Origin: Ottowia testudinis
Lineage (GTDB): Bacteria; Pseudomonadota; Gammaproteobacteria; Burkholderiales; Burkholderiaceae_C
Length of the DNA stretch: 64,000 bases
Assembly: GCF_017498525.1 (NCBI RefSeq)
Contig: NZ_CP071796.1
Coordinates: forward strand, 3,038,001 to 3,102,000
Direction of reading: 5' to 3'
Shown: piece after piece, positions 1 through 9,526 of the stretch
How the letters are laid out: every line of letters starts with the position of its first letter
Position numbering within the stretch: the first letter of the stretch is position 1
Position numbers and translations under genes: made by a program
The notes under the pieces: generated by a model
What the model saw: the letters and a program-made list of their open reading frames with translations, nothing else
Told to the model about the DNA's origin: nothing
Databases searched by the model: none

Positions 1-1043
1 AACACACCGGGGCGGACGTTCCAGACGTTCTCAAACACCAGCTCGGCCAGGGTATCCCACGGCCCGGCCTGTTGCAGCCAGCCCAGCACCTGGGGTGTGA
101 AAAGGTCTTCATCCTCGTCGCTGCAATCAAATCGGCCGAGCTGCGCCTTGGCCAGCGCGGCGGCCAGGTCGCCCTGCTGTTGCAGCACCGCGGCCTCAAT
201 GCGGGCCAGCTTGACTTCGCACTGCCGGCGCATGCCGGGCGCCAGCTCGCGCGGGTAGGCCGCGCGCACCTGCGCGCAGAGCGCGTGCAGGCGCTCGGGC
301 ATCAGCGGCGCCAGTTCGGCCACGCAGGCCAGCCAATCGTCGTGGTCGATGTCCTGGTCGGACGGCGCCTGCGACAGCGCGTCGTAGGCTGCCTGGCCTT
401 CGCGCCGCGCGGCGTCGGCATCGCCTTCGGCCAAGTGGCTGCGCCCCAGTTGCAGGTGCAGGCGGGCGCGGTCCAGGCTGCGCCAGGCGGCGCGCTCCGG
501 GTCGACGACGCCGATGGCGTGAATGCCCTCGGCGCAACGGCGCGTCAGCGTGTGGACCCGGCAACGCTCGGCCCAATCGGCCAGTTGATGCCAGGCGTCG
601 AGCGACTGCATCGATGCGGCGGGCGCGGCAATGGCCTGGGCGGCGGCGTTCAGCGCGGCGGTGAATTCGGGCGCCGGTGCGGCATCGGGCGCTGCTTCAG
701 GCCATTGCTGCTGCACCGCCTCGGCTTGCATGAAGGCCAGACGGATGCTCGCCTCGTACTGCGCCTGGGGATCGGGCACACGGTTGACCGCCCCCGCACC
801 GTGCGTGGCCAGCAGACGCTGGCTGAAGGCCGGCTGGCGCAGGGCCAGGGCCAACTGGTGCAGTTGCTGAAGGCTGTCCATGTCCTTCGGGCGCAGCAGG
901 CTTTCTTGCTGCTGAAGCTGCGCCCACACGGCATCCACCACCTGCTGGCGCTTGGCGGGGTGCGAGGGAGCACCCTGCAGCACGGTTTGCATTTCATCCA
1001 GAAAACTGTCCAGCAAATCGCCTGACAACACCGCTTGCGCCAT
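1..1043 (-). CDS. Hypothetical alpha-helical repeat protein, 3' end cut by the window
   Basis: The frame opens at ATG 1041-1043 (protein starts MAQAVLSGDLLDSF) and stays open to base 1, giving about 347 residues without a stop, so the C-terminus lies outside the window. The protein is rich in Ala, Gln and Leu with regularly spaced helices, for example RARLHLQLGRSHLAEGDADA around residues 205-225, which resembles TPR-type helical pairs. No catalytic motif, signal peptide or membrane segment is visible. I do not recognise the family. A scaffold or regulatory role is possible but unproven. Confidence 0.6.
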   Translation of the reverse strand, partial: MAQAVLSGDLLDSFLDEMQTVLQGAPSHPAKRQQVVDAVWAQLQQQESLLRPKDMDSLQQLHQLALALRQPAFSQRLLATHGAGAVNRVPDPQAQYEASIRLAFMQAEAVQQQWPEAAPDAAPAPEFTAALNAAAQAIAAPAASMQSLDAWHQLADWAERCRVHTLTRRCAEGIHAIGVVDPERAAWRSLDRARLHLQLGRSHLAEGDADAARREGQAAYDALSQAPSDQDIDHDDWLACVAELAPLMPERLHALCAQVRAAYPRELAPGMRRQCEVKLARIEAAVLQQQGDLAAALAKAQLGRFDCSDEDEDLFTPQVLGWLQQAGPWDTLAELVFENVWNVRPGV

Positions 1044-1120
1044 GGGCCTCTCCCTCATCCTGATTTAAGTGGAAAGTATTTTGCCGTATCTCCCAGCGCT
1101 GACCGCTGACCGCAGATCGC

Positions 1121-1164
1121 AAAAAAAGCACAGTTTGCTCTCAATAAAAGAGCAAACTGTGCTT
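1121..1164 (-). terminator. Rho-independent terminator
   Basis: A perfect 16-bp stem (1126-1141 with 1149-1164) and 7-nt loop are followed, on the minus strand, by a run of seven T. It lies about 60 bp beyond the acyl-CoA dehydrogenase stop codon and should end that transcript. Confidence 0.9.
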
Positions 1165-1221
1165 ATAGGACGGTGGAAAAGGTCTTATTTCATGAAAAAT
1201 ACTGGCCGAACGCCAGCTTGA

Positions 1222-2481
1222 TCAGCTCCCGCGCGTGATGGGCATCTCTACCTCCTTGGCGCCCACCATGTGCTTGGCCAGTTCCAGCTTGGCTAAGGCG
1301 TTGCGGTGCACTTCGTCCGGCCCGTCGGCCAGCCGCAACGTGCGCTGGTGCGCGTAGGCGTAGGCCAACGGAAAGTCGTCGCTCACGCCGCCGCCGCCGT
1401 GTGCCTGGATGGCCCAGTCCACGATCTGGCAGGCGATGTTGGGCGCCACGATCTTGATCATGGCGATCTCGGCCTGCGCCACCTTGTTGCCCACGGTGTC
1501 CATCATGTACGCAGCTTTCAGCGTCAGCAGGCGCGCCTGCTCGATCATGCAGCGCGCTTCGGCGATGCGTTCGCGCCATACGCCCTGCTCGGAGATGCGG
1601 CGGCCAAACGCGGTGCGGTTGTTCAGGCGCTGGCACATCAGTTCGAGCGCCCGCTCGGCCGCGCCGATGCTGCGCATGCAGTGGTGGATGCGGCCCGGCC
1701 CCAGGCGCCCCTGCGCGATGGCGAAGCCCTTGCCCTCGCCCATCAGCAGGTTGCCCGCCGGCACGCGCACGTCTTTGAGTTCGACCTCCATGTGGCCGTG
1801 CGGCGCGTCATCCCAGCCGAACACGGTGAGCGGGCGGATCACCTTGACGCCCGGCGCATTGGCCGGCACCAGAATCATGGACTGCTGCGAGTGGCGCGGC
1901 GCCTCGGGGTCGGTCTTGCCCATCACGATGTAGACGGCGCAGCGCGGGTCGCCCGCGCCCGACGACCACCACTTGCGGCCGTTGATGACGTATTCGTCGC
2001 CTTCGCGGCGCATCGAGCATTCGATGTTGGTGGCATCCGACGAGGCCACGGCCGGCTCGGTCATCAAAAAGGCCGAGCGGATGTCGCCCTTGAGCAGCGG
2101 CTCCAGCCATTCATCTTTGTTGGCCTCGGAGCCGTAGCGTTCGATGGTTTCCATGTTGCCGGTATCGGGCGCCGAGCAGTTGAAGACTTCGGGCGCCCAG
2201 GGCACGCGGCCCATGATTTCGCACAACGGTGCGTACTCGAGGTTGCTCAGGCCCTCAGGGGCGCGCGGGCTGCGCGGCAGAAACAGGTTCCACAGACCGG
2301 CGGCGCGCGCCTTCGGCTTGAGTTCTTCAATGATTTTGGTGGGAACCCAGGCATTGCCCTTGGCGCGGTTGGCCGCCACCTCTTCATGGAACACGTTCTC
2401 GTTCGGCCGGATGTGCTCGTCCATGAAGGCCAGCAGCCTGGCCTGCATCTCCTTGACCTTGGGGCTGTAGTCGAATTCCAT
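1222..2481 (-). CDS. Acyl-CoA dehydrogenase family protein
   Basis: A 419-residue flavoprotein of the acyl-CoA dehydrogenase superfamily, which oxidises an acyl-CoA to the 2,3-enoyl-CoA with FAD. The family segment [16 protein letters not shown] lies at residues 138-153, followed by [13 protein letters not shown], and the C-terminal helical domain carries [16 protein letters not shown]. The start [12 protein letters not shown] matches the usual N-terminus. Its direct neighbour is an APH-fold phosphotransferase; this pair mirrors the domain partners found in eukaryotic ACAD10/ACAD11, suggesting action on 4-hydroxy or long-chain acyl-CoAs. The true substrate is not visible. Confidence 0.92.
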   Translation of the reverse strand: MEFDYSPKVKEMQARLLAFMDEHIRPNENVFHEEVAANRAKGNAWVPTKIIEELKPKARAAGLWNLFLPRSPRAPEGLSNLEYAPLCEIMGRVPWAPEVFNCSAPDTGNMETIERYGSEANKDEWLEPLLKGDIRSAFLMTEPAVASSDATNIECSMRREGDEYVINGRKWWSSGAGDPRCAVYIVMGKTDPEAPRHSQQSMILVPANAPGVKVIRPLTVFGWDDAPHGHMEVELKDVRVPAGNLLMGEGKGFAIAQGRLGPGRIHHCMRSIGAAERALELMCQRLNNRTAFGRRISEQGVWRERIAEARCMIEQARLLTLKAAYMMDTVGNKVAQAEIAMIKIVAPNIACQIVDWAIQAHGGGGVSDDFPLAYAYAHQRTLRLADGPDEVHRNALAKLELAKHMVGAKEVEMPITRGS

Positions 2482-2510
2482 CGTGGCTCCTTTGAAAATT
2501 TAAGAAGAAA

Positions 2511-2557
2511 TGGCCTCTAGCGCTTACCAGGCAAGCGCAGGCAGCTATGCTTTTTGA
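2511..2557. repeat. Family intergenic repeat (copy 1)
   Basis: Reads CTCTAGCGCTTACC..GCAAGCGC..GCAGCTAT, the reverse orientation of the repeat. The stop codon and last codons of the adjacent phosphotransferase gene fall inside it. Confidence 0.8.
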
Positions 2558-3630
2558 GAAAAGAGCCATGCCAGCCTGGCCATCGGCCGGGCGCCCGCGC
2601 CGCTGGCCTTGGCCTGGGCGCTGCTGGCGGTGCCGGCTTCGACCCGCTTGGCGATGCCTTGCAGGATGGCGGCGATGCGGAACATGTTGTAGGCCAGATA
2701 GAAGTTCCAGTCGGGCGCCAGCTGCTCGGGCGTGGCAAAGCCGGTGCGCTCGCAATATCGGCGGATGTATTCGCCTTCAGTTGGGATGCCCAGGCTTTGA
2801 ACATCGACCCCGCCAATGCCGCGGAACGCGCCGGGCGGGATATGCCAAGACATGCAGTGGTAGGCGAAGTCGGCCAGCGGATGACCGAGCGTGGACAGCT
2901 CCCAATCCAACACCGCCAGCACGCGCGGCTCGGTGGCGTGGAACATCAGGTTGTCGAGCCGGTAGTCGCCATGCACGATCGAGGTCAGCCGATCGTCCCG
3001 GGCGCTGGCCGGCATGTGCGCGGGCAACCACTCGATCAATTGGTCCATCTCGGGGATGGGCTGCGTCACGCTGGCCAGGTATTGCTTGCTCCAGCGGCCG
3101 ATCTGGCGCTCGAAATAATTGCCAGGCTTGCCGTAGGTCTGCAGTCCCTGCGTCTGCGCATCCACTTTGTGCAGCGCGGCGATGACGCGGTTCATCTCGT
3201 CGTAGATGGCGGCGCGCTCAGCGTTGGGCATGCCGGGCAGGGTCTGGTCCCACAGCACGCGACCTTGCACGAACTCCATGATGTAGAAGGCGCGGCCGAT
3301 GACGGATTCGTCCTCGCACAGCGCGTGCATCTTGGCGACGGGCACTTCGGTACCGTAAAGGCCGCGCATCACGGCGAACTCGCGCTCGATGGCGTGCGCC
3401 GAGGGCAGCAGCTTGGCCACGGGGCCGGGCTTGGCGCGCATCACGTAGCTTTGCGTGGGCGTGATGAGCTTGTAGGTGGGGTTGGACTGGCCGCCCTTGA
3501 ACATCTCCACGGAAAGCGGGCCAGCAAACCCCTCGACGTGCTGTGCCAGCCATGCTTGCAGCGCGCCGGCGTCGAACGCGTGCGCTTCGGAAACAGCGCG
3601 GGTGCCTACGAATTGATCGTTGTTGCTCAT
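2545..3630 (-). CDS. Phosphotransferase family protein (APH fold)
   Basis: A 361-residue protein starting MSNNDQFVGTRAVSEA at 3630. The kinase-like APH fold shows the catalytic loop SIVHGDYRLDNLMFH (about residues 225-240) and the metal-binding segment VLAVLDWELSTLGHPLAD (about 245-262). In bacteria these proteins sit beside acyl-CoA dehydrogenases, as here, and are thought to phosphorylate a hydroxyacyl-CoA rather than an aminoglycoside; the link is known from ACAD10/11 fusions and is inference for this protein. It is probably cotranscribed with the dehydrogenase 63 bp downstream. Confidence 0.88.
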   Translation of the reverse strand: MSNNDQFVGTRAVSEAHAFDAGALQAWLAQHVEGFAGPLSVEMFKGGQSNPTYKLITPTQSYVMRAKPGPVAKLLPSAHAIEREFAVMRGLYGTEVPVAKMHALCEDESVIGRAFYIMEFVQGRVLWDQTLPGMPNAERAAIYDEMNRVIAALHKVDAQTQGLQTYGKPGNYFERQIGRWSKQYLASVTQPIPEMDQLIEWLPAHMPASARDDRLTSIVHGDYRLDNLMFHATEPRVLAVLDWELSTLGHPLADFAYHCMSWHIPPGAFRGIGGVDVQSLGIPTEGEYIRRYCERTGFATPEQLAPDWNFYLAYNMFRIAAILQGIAKRVEAGTASSAQAKASGAGARPMARLAWLFSQKA

Positions 3631-3759
3631 GGATTCATTCGGGCCGCGAAGCAGGCCATTCAAAAGGCTGTGGAGCAAGCCATGCGGGAACGCCGTGGAG
3701 CGCCGGCCACTGGCGTTGACCCCTGGAGAGAAAACGCCGCAGGCGACTCAGGGTGGGCT

Positions 3760-4473
3760 CTATTCCTCTGCGATGCGCTGCAGCGCCTGCCGGTCGCGCA
3801 CCACCAAGCCCGATGGCTCGATGCGGATCACGCCCTCGCGCTCCATGGTTTTCAGCTCCTGGTTCACGCGCTGGCGCGAGGCACCAAGCAACTGTGCCAA
3901 TTCCTCCTGCGCCAGTTGCAAGGTGATGCGCACCTCGTCGTTGGACGACAGGCTGGTGATGCCGTAGCTGCGCACCAGGTGCCCCAACTGCTTGGCCAAG
4001 CGCGCGCGCAGCGGCAAGGTGTTGAGGTCTTCCACCTGCCCGAACAGCAGACGAATGCGCCGCGCCTGCAGTTTCAACAACGCTTCGTACAGCTCGGAGT
4101 GCGCGGCCAGGATTTTTTGGAAGTCGGCCCGCGCGACGTTCAGGATGGTGGTTTCGCCATGGGCATACGCATCGTGCGTGCGCCGGTCGCCGTCGAAGAT
4201 CGCCACATCGCCAAACCATATGCCAGGCTCGACATAGGTCAGCGTGATCTGCTTGCCCGTCAGCGTGGTGGAGCTGACGCGCACCGCCCCCTTGGCACAC
4301 GCGATCCATTGCTCGGGCGGCTCGCCGCGCGCGCAAATGAGATTGCCGTCCTGAAAGCGTTTGACGTAAGCGCATCGAAGGATGTCGTGCCGCAACGAAG
4401 GGGAAAGAGAGGAAAACCAGCGACCATTGTTGATCGCCTCACGTTCCTCCATGGTAAGAATGGGATCGTCCAT
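3760..4473 (-). CDS. Crp/Fnr family transcriptional regulator
   Basis: A 237-residue regulator with an N-terminal cyclic-nucleotide-type beta-roll (GIWFGDVAIFDGDRRTHDA around residues 83-101), a long dimerisation helix, and a C-terminal winged HTH (LAQEELAQLLGASRQRVNQE around 180-199). The four cysteines expected for a 4Fe-4S Fnr sensor are not arranged in the usual way, so it is unlikely to be an oxygen sensor of the Fnr type. Its position between acyl-CoA genes suggests local control, which is inference. Confidence 0.88.
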   Translation of the reverse strand: MDDPILTMEEREAINNGRWFSSLSPSLRHDILRCAYVKRFQDGNLICARGEPPEQWIACAKGAVRVSSTTLTGKQITLTYVEPGIWFGDVAIFDGDRRTHDAYAHGETTILNVARADFQKILAAHSELYEALLKLQARRIRLLFGQVEDLNTLPLRARLAKQLGHLVRSYGITSLSSNDEVRITLQLAQEELAQLLGASRQRVNQELKTMEREGVIRIEPSGLVVRDRQALQRIAEE

Positions 4474-4659
4474 GGGCTGTCCTATGGGTGACTGCGAAGG
4501 GCTTCATTGTCGCCCGTGGAAGGCTGGCTCGACAGGCCGCGACACGGGACGTGACGGCAGGTGCTTGACGGCGTCGGCGATCCGAATGCGCCGCGCGCGG
4601 CGCCGGCCCAGCCGCCACGCGCGCATGAGTGGGCGCGGGGCATGCCGCGCTCGAAAGCG

Positions 4660-5439
4660 CTATTCGTAACGGGGCGCCTGCTTGGCCAGAAACGCCGCGA
4701 TGCCGATGCCGCCGTTCGGATGGTGCAGGTTCTTCACGAAGTGGTCGCGCTCCAGCGCCAGGTGCTCGCTCAGGCTGTGCGCGGTGGCGTCGGCCACCAG
4801 TTCCTTGATGCTGGCCAGCACATTCGGCGCGCGCGCGGCCAGCTTCTCTGACCACGCGAGCGCCGTGCCCAGCGCCTGGCCAGCGTCGCACAGACGGTTG
4901 ACCACGCCCAACTCGTTCAGGCGCTGTGCGCCGATGCGCTCGCCGCCCATCAGAAGTTCGCCCACCAGCTGGCGCGGCAGTGCCGCGCTGAGGCTCCAGC
5001 TGCCGCCGCCGTCGGGCGACAGAGCCACGCTGCTGTAGGCCATGACGAACACCGCGTTGCGGGCGGCCACGATCAAGTCACACGCCAGCGCCAACGAAAA
5101 GCCGGCGCCCGCCGCTGGCCCCTCGACGGCGGCGATAACGGGCTTGGGGAAGGTGCGGATCGCCTCGACCCAGTTGTGCAGTCCCTCGATGCTTTGCGCC
5201 TGCACCTGCGGCGGCTTCTGACGGTTGGCTTGCAGGCGCTGCAGGTTGCCACCCGCGCAAAAGGTCTCGCCTTCGCCGGTGAGCACCACGCAGCGCACAT
5301 CGGGATTGGTCTCGGCGATGTTGAGCGCTTCGACGCCCGCGGCGTACATCTCGGGGCCGAGGGCGTTGCGGTGCTCGGGGTTGCTGATGGTCAGCACCAT
5401 CGTGCGACCTTCAACGGTGCTGCGCAGCTCGGCGGCCAT
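4660..5439 (-). CDS. Enoyl-CoA hydratase/isomerase family protein
   Basis: A 259-residue crotonase-fold protein. MAAELRSTVEGRTMV at 5439 is chosen as start because upstream residues in the same frame overlap the preceding small gene and look non-coding. Oxyanion-hole segments are EGETFCAGGNLQRL (about 53-66) and AVEGPAAGAGFSLALACDL (about 97-115). It hydrates or isomerises enoyl-CoA thioesters in acyl-CoA degradation. It lies 16 bp behind a small gene and downstream of a 3-hydroxyacyl-CoA dehydrogenase, consistent with consecutive beta-oxidation-type or phenylacetate-type steps. Confidence 0.9.
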   Translation of the reverse strand: MAAELRSTVEGRTMVLTISNPEHRNALGPEMYAAGVEALNIAETNPDVRCVVLTGEGETFCAGGNLQRLQANRQKPPQVQAQSIEGLHNWVEAIRTFPKPVIAAVEGPAAGAGFSLALACDLIVAARNAVFVMAYSSVALSPDGGGSWSLSAALPRQLVGELLMGGERIGAQRLNELGVVNRLCDAGQALGTALAWSEKLAARAPNVLASIKELVADATAHSLSEHLALERDHFVKNLHHPNGGIGIAAFLAKQAPRYE

Positions 5440-5455
5440 GCGGTGCGGCGTTGCG

Positions 5456-5686
5456 TTATTCAGGCGTGCTGGGATCGCCATCGGCGCCGGGATCGGCCTC
5501 TGCCTGGCGCGCCAGTTCTTCGTCGCTGAGCGGCGGCAAATCTTGCAGCTCGGCCAGCTCTTGCAGCTCTTGCGCGCTGCGGCCAGACTGATCCAGCACC
5601 ACGCGATCGATCTCGACCTGCAGCAAAGCGTCGGGATCGGCAATGATGCCTTGGGATTTGTTGGCGGGCGGCGGGGCGGCGGTCAT
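5456..5686 (-). CDS. Small acidic hypothetical protein
   Basis: A 76-residue frame starting MTAAPPPANKSQGIIAD at 5686, preceded by a good AAGGAG ribosome binding site, and ending 16 bp before the enoyl-CoA hydratase. It is acidic, with LQELAELQDLPPLSDEELAR in its second half. No known domain is recognised. The RBS and spacing support a real cotranscribed gene. Confidence 0.65.
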   Translation of the reverse strand: MTAAPPPANKSQGIIADPDALLQVEIDRVVLDQSGRSAQELQELAELQDLPPLSDEELARQAEADPGADGDPSTPE

Positions 5687-5700
5687 GCATTCTCCTTGAA

Positions 5701-5757
5701 CTATGATTTTAGTAGCTGCTCGCGCTTGATGCTCAAGCGCTACAGGCTGATTTGATC
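5701..5757. repeat. Family intergenic repeat (copy 2)
   Basis: Contains AGTAGCTGCTCGCGCTTGAT, CAAGCGCTA and a TTTGATCAAA tail. It fills most of the gap between the small acidic gene and the hydroxyacyl-CoA dehydrogenase. Confidence 0.85.
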
Positions 5758-5772
5758 AAAACCCATGCGCCG

Positions 5773-7296
5773 TCACGCTTCCTCGTGCATCAGGCTCAGG
5801 CCGATGGCACCGCGCCGGCGCAGCCAGGGGCTGGGGCGATAGCGCGGGTCGCCATACACGGTCTGCATGTTGAACAGCACTTCCAGCACGTTGGCCGGGC
5901 CGAACTTGTCGCCCATGGCCAACGGGCCGAGCGGGTAGCCCAGGCCGAGCGTCACGGCCGATTCCAGATCATGCGGGCTGCACACACGCTGTTGACACAT
6001 GTCGGCGGCGATGTTGACGATGGTGGACACCACGCGCTGCGTGACGAAACCGCCAGAATCCCGAATCACGCTCACTGCCTTGCCATCACGCGCGAACAGG
6101 GCGTGCGCGGCGTCGATCATGTCGCGGCGCGTGGCTGGGTTGGTGGCCAGCACCCGGCGCTTGGTCGCCCGGTCGTCCACCAGCAGGTCGATGCCCACGG
6201 TACGCGCGGGGTCCAGCCGCTCGACCACCGCGACAGTGGTGATGTCAAACCCGAGTGGCGCCACCAGCGTCAGCGCCTGCGGCGACGGCGATTGGCCGGT
6301 TTCGATCTTGGCACCCAGGTCCTTCAGCAGCTGGTACAGCTCGGCACGGCGCGCGGCGCGGGTGGAGACCCAGATGGGTGGCGTCTCATCGACGTTGGGC
6401 ACCGGCGGCTCGGCGGCGATCTGTGGCGCGCCATCCACGTACTTGTAGAAGCCCTCGCCCACCTTTTTGCCGACCACGCCGCCAGCCAGACGCTGCGCGG
6501 TGATGACGCTGGGGCGATAGCGCGGTTCGTCGTAATACTGCTGATAGATGGATTCCATCACCGGGTGAGAGACGTCGAGCGCGGTCAAATCCATCAGCTC
6601 GAACGGGCCGAGCTTGAAGCCCACCTGGTCCTTCAGGATGCGGTCGATGGTGGCGAAATCGGCGACGCCTTCGCTCACGATGCGCAGCGCCTCGGTGCCG
6701 TAGCCACGTCCGGCGTGGTTGACGATGAACCCGGGCGTGTCCTCGGCCTGCACCGGTGTGTGGCCCATCTGGCGCGCGTAGACCGCCAGGCGCTGACACA
6801 CGGCAGGGTCTGTCTTGAGGCCCGCGATGCACTCGACCACCTTCATGAGCGGCACCGGATTGAAGAAGTGGTAGCCGGCAAACTGCCACGGCCGCTGCAG
6901 GGCCGCCGCAATGGCCGTGACCGACAGCGACGAGGTGTTCGTGGCCAGCACCGCGGCCGGTTGCACGATGCCTTCTAGCTCGGCGAACAGCTGTTTCTTG
7001 ACATCAAGCCGCTCGACGATCGCCTCGACGACGAGATCGCAATGCGCCAAATCAGCCAGCGTGGCGGCCGGTTGCAGGCGCTGCTTTTGCACGGCCGAAT
7101 CGCCGGCACTCAAGCGGCCCTTGTCGACCAGCTTGTCCCACTGGGCGACGATCGCATCGCGTGCCTTGATGACGGCATCAGGCTGGGTGTCGAACAGCAG
7201 CACGGCGCTGCCGGCTTGCGCGGCGATCTGGGCAATGCCCCGGCCCATGGCACCGGTGCCGACGATGCCAACGGTCTTGAATTCAGGTCTCTCCAT
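5773..7296 (-). CDS. paaH: 3-hydroxyacyl-CoA dehydrogenase, PaaH type
   Basis: A 507-residue NAD-dependent dehydrogenase. It has an N-terminal Rossmann motif (VGIVGTGAMGRGIAQIAAQA, residues 8-27), the NPVPLMKVVE catalytic-region segment near 147-156, and two 3HCDH C-terminal domains (FIVNHAGRGYGTEAL and GFVTQRVVSTIVNIA). The duplicated C-terminal half and ~500-aa length match the phenylacetate-pathway enzyme that oxidises 3-hydroxyadipyl-CoA, rather than the ~280-residue short form. No other paa gene is in the window, so the pathway is inferred from family. The enoyl-CoA hydratase downstream is a plausible partner. Confidence 0.85.
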   Translation of the reverse strand: MERPEFKTVGIVGTGAMGRGIAQIAAQAGSAVLLFDTQPDAVIKARDAIVAQWDKLVDKGRLSAGDSAVQKQRLQPAATLADLAHCDLVVEAIVERLDVKKQLFAELEGIVQPAAVLATNTSSLSVTAIAAALQRPWQFAGYHFFNPVPLMKVVECIAGLKTDPAVCQRLAVYARQMGHTPVQAEDTPGFIVNHAGRGYGTEALRIVSEGVADFATIDRILKDQVGFKLGPFELMDLTALDVSHPVMESIYQQYYDEPRYRPSVITAQRLAGGVVGKKVGEGFYKYVDGAPQIAAEPPVPNVDETPPIWVSTRAARRAELYQLLKDLGAKIETGQSPSPQALTLVAPLGFDITTVAVVERLDPARTVGIDLLVDDRATKRRVLATNPATRRDMIDAAHALFARDGKAVSVIRDSGGFVTQRVVSTIVNIAADMCQQRVCSPHDLESAVTLGLGYPLGPLAMGDKFGPANVLEVLFNMQTVYGDPRYRPSPWLRRRGAIGLSLMHEEA

Positions 7297-7400
7297 GGAA
7301 GGTCATTATGGTGCAGGGCGCGCCGCCTTGACGCGCGGCGGCGCAACCACCGGGTCACACAGCGCCTTGCCCAATCCATCCGTGGAGCGGCCTCGAAGCG

Positions 7401-7451
7401 GTATTATTTTCATAGCTGCCCGCGCTTGATACGCAAGCGCTGGCGCCTGGA
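7401..7451. repeat. Family intergenic repeat (copy 3)
   Basis: TATTATTTTCATAGCTGCCC followed by GCGCTTGATACGCAAGCGCT, within the 233-bp gap upstream of the hydroxyacyl-CoA dehydrogenase. Confidence 0.85.
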
Positions 7452-7529
7452 ATGAACCCATTGCAGGACACGCGTCGACAGACATGTTCCGTCGTCGGCA
7501 CACGAGCAGCTCGCGGACGCGCCACAGCG

Positions 7530-8537
7530 TCAGCGCCGCACCTGCAACGCGCCGGGGTTGACGATGTTGGTGGGCGTGCCGCGCAGGTAGTTGATGACGT
7601 TATCGAACGCGGCACCAAAATAAGTTTCGTAGTTGTCTTGCTCGACATACCCGATATGCGGCGTGCAGATGCAGTTTTCGAGCCGAAGCAGCGCGTGGCC
7701 TTGCAGGATCGGCTCGGTCTCGAACACGTCCACCGCCGCCATGCCGGGGCGCCCTCTGTTCAGCGCGCTGACCAGCGCGTCCTGCTCGATCAGCTCGGCA
7801 CGCGAGGTATTGACCAGCAGTGCCGTCGCCTTCATGCGGCTCAGGTCGTCCAGCTTGATCAACCCGCGGGTGCCCTCGGCCAAACGCAGGTGCAACGACA
7901 ACACGTCGGCACAAGCAAAAAAATCCGCGCGCGACGCCGCTGCGTGGTGGCCATCGGCGCGCGCGCGCGCCATCGACTCGGCCGAACCCCACACCATCAC
8001 CTGCATGCCGAATGCCCGCCCGTAACCGGCCACCAACTCGCCAATCTTTCCGTAGCCCCAGATGCCAAGCGTGCGGCCGCGCAAAACCGTACCAAGGCCG
8101 AAATTGGGCGGCATCGACGCCGCCTTCAGCCCCGACTGCTGCCATACGCCATGCTTGAGGTTGCCGATGTATTGGGGCAGACGACGCGCCGCCGCCATGA
8201 TCAGCGCCCAAGTCAATTCCGCCACCGCCACCGGCGAGCCCATACCTTCGGCGACCGCGATGCCGCGTTCGGTGCAGGCAGTGACATCGACATGGCTGCC
8301 GATGCGGCCGGTTTGCGACACCATCTTGAGCCTGGGCAGCTTTTCGATCAAAGCTCGCGTCAGCTGCGTGCGCTCACGGATCAATACCAAGACGTCGGCA
8401 TCGCGCAAACGCACCGACAATTGACCGAGACCCTTGACGGTGTTGGTGTATACCTTGGCCGGGTATGCCTCAAGCTTGGACGCGCACGCCAATTTGCGCA
8501 CGGCATCCTGATAGTCGTCGAGGATCACGATGTTCAT
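7530..8537 (-). CDS. D-2-hydroxyacid dehydrogenase family protein
   Basis: A 335-residue NAD-dependent oxidoreductase of the phosphoglycerate dehydrogenase family. The start MNIVILDDYQDAVRK at 8537 is the normal family N-terminus; longer readings add non-coding sequence. The cofactor motif is GIWGYGKIGELVAG (about 152-165). Catalytic Arg lies in LLVNTSRAELIEQ, Glu in VFETEPI and His in CTPHIGYVE, all present, so it should be active on a 2-hydroxy/2-oxo acid. Substrate unknown. Confidence 0.88.
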   Translation of the reverse strand: MNIVILDDYQDAVRKLACASKLEAYPAKVYTNTVKGLGQLSVRLRDADVLVLIRERTQLTRALIEKLPRLKMVSQTGRIGSHVDVTACTERGIAVAEGMGSPVAVAELTWALIMAAARRLPQYIGNLKHGVWQQSGLKAASMPPNFGLGTVLRGRTLGIWGYGKIGELVAGYGRAFGMQVMVWGSAESMARARADGHHAAASRADFFACADVLSLHLRLAEGTRGLIKLDDLSRMKATALLVNTSRAELIEQDALVSALNRGRPGMAAVDVFETEPILQGHALLRLENCICTPHIGYVEQDNYETYFGAAFDNVINYLRGTPTNIVNPGALQVRR

Positions 8538-8748
8538 GCCGGCATTGTGCCCGCGCCCGCAGCTTGAGGCGCGTGGCTGTTTGCCAGGCGGCGTGCCGTC
8601 GCAAACCCTGCCAATCGGCCAAGGAACGCTGCCGGGCCGCGTTGCGCTTGGCGCGGCGTTGACCCTGCACGACGCGAAATCGCACAACGGCTGGCGCGAT
8701 TCCGTCAGGCTGCGGCCGGCTTGGCTTGCGCGCTCAGAACGTGTCAAC

Positions 8749-8899
8749 GATCTCGGCGCGAGGCGGCCGGGATGCGGATGGGAATTCGGGTTGCCAAGGC
8801 GCGATTTACACGCGATGGCGGGAGCCCAACGTCAAGAATCGCCATGTCGCAGCCCTTCCCGAGGCCGCACCGAGATGCCCGCCAGGGAGTCGTAGACAC
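8749..8899. repeat. Diverged ~150-bp dispersed repeat, copy A
   Basis: Aligns by eye with 15655-15801. Both begin GATCTCGGCG, continue through a near-identical GGCGGCCGGGA..GCGGA block and share scattered blocks to the end. The gap 8538-8903 holds nothing else that I can support. Confidence 0.6.
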
Positions 8900-8903
8900 G
8901 TTT

Positions 8904-9365
8904 TCAAGCGCGGCGTGGTTGCGCAGCGCGCGCCTCGGCCGCCACCAGGCGATCTAGTTCGGTGCAGACGTCGATGAGGCGCCCTGAAATCCGCAACCTG
9001 CCCGCGGCCCCGCTGGGCATGTGGCCCACATCAACCAAATGTGTCACGCGCAACATCGGCGCCCGTTGCTGACACGGCGTGTCGTGCGCGGCGGAGCCGC
9101 CGGCTCCATCCACCGACCGGGGATCGCTAACCAACCCACGGACTGCCGAGCCATGCTCGCCATTGGGCAACGGCGGTGTGCGTTCAGAGGGTTCCGCCCA
9201 CAAGGCCTGCTGCGTTAGCCGGTGCGCACCCCTTCGCCTTGCAACGTCCACCCAGGCGGCTGCACCAACGGACGCTGATGCAGCGGCGCCGCCGCACACC
9301 GAAGTACGGGCACGGCGATAGCTGGGAACGGCCAGATTGGCCAGATAAATGACATTGGATCCCAT
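8904..9365 (-). CDS. Hypothetical protein downstream of lexA
   Basis: A 154-codon frame (153 residues) from ATG 9365, preceded by an AAAGGG-like ribosome binding site. It begins MGSNVIYLANLAVPSYRRAR and ends with a helical segment RISGRLIDVCTELDRLVAAE. The middle is low-complexity, rich in Ala, Arg and Gly, which weakens the case. It lies 161 bp beyond lexA on the same strand and could be read from the lexA promoter, but no function is evident. Confidence 0.4.
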   Translation of the reverse strand: MGSNVIYLANLAVPSYRRARTSVCGGAAASASVGAAAWVDVARRRGAHRLTQQALWAEPSERTPPLPNGEHGSAVRGLVSDPRSVDGAGGSAAHDTPCQQRAPMLRVTHLVDVGHMPSGAAGRLRISGRLIDVCTELDRLVAAEARAAQPRRA

Positions 9366-9526
9366 GTAAAACCCTTTGAAAAAGCGAGGTTGGACACAGG
9401 CAGGATTGGTAATGAGCCGATGCAGAACACATCGGCCATGGCGCCGCGCAGGGTGCGCACAACGGATCGGGGGACTGCGCCCGACCGTCGCTACACGCCC
9501 GCCACCCGCGGCAGCGCCGAACGCCA

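Noticed and set aside
72-1025. Long rightward open frame of about 317 codons
   Set aside because: It is the antisense of the leftward partial gene, with the Arg/Gly/His-rich composition typical of shadow frames in GC-rich DNA.
2545-3630. Aminoglycoside resistance gene
   Set aside because: The APH fold is shared with kinases linked to acyl-CoA dehydrogenases, and the neighbouring gene supports that role instead of antibiotic resistance.
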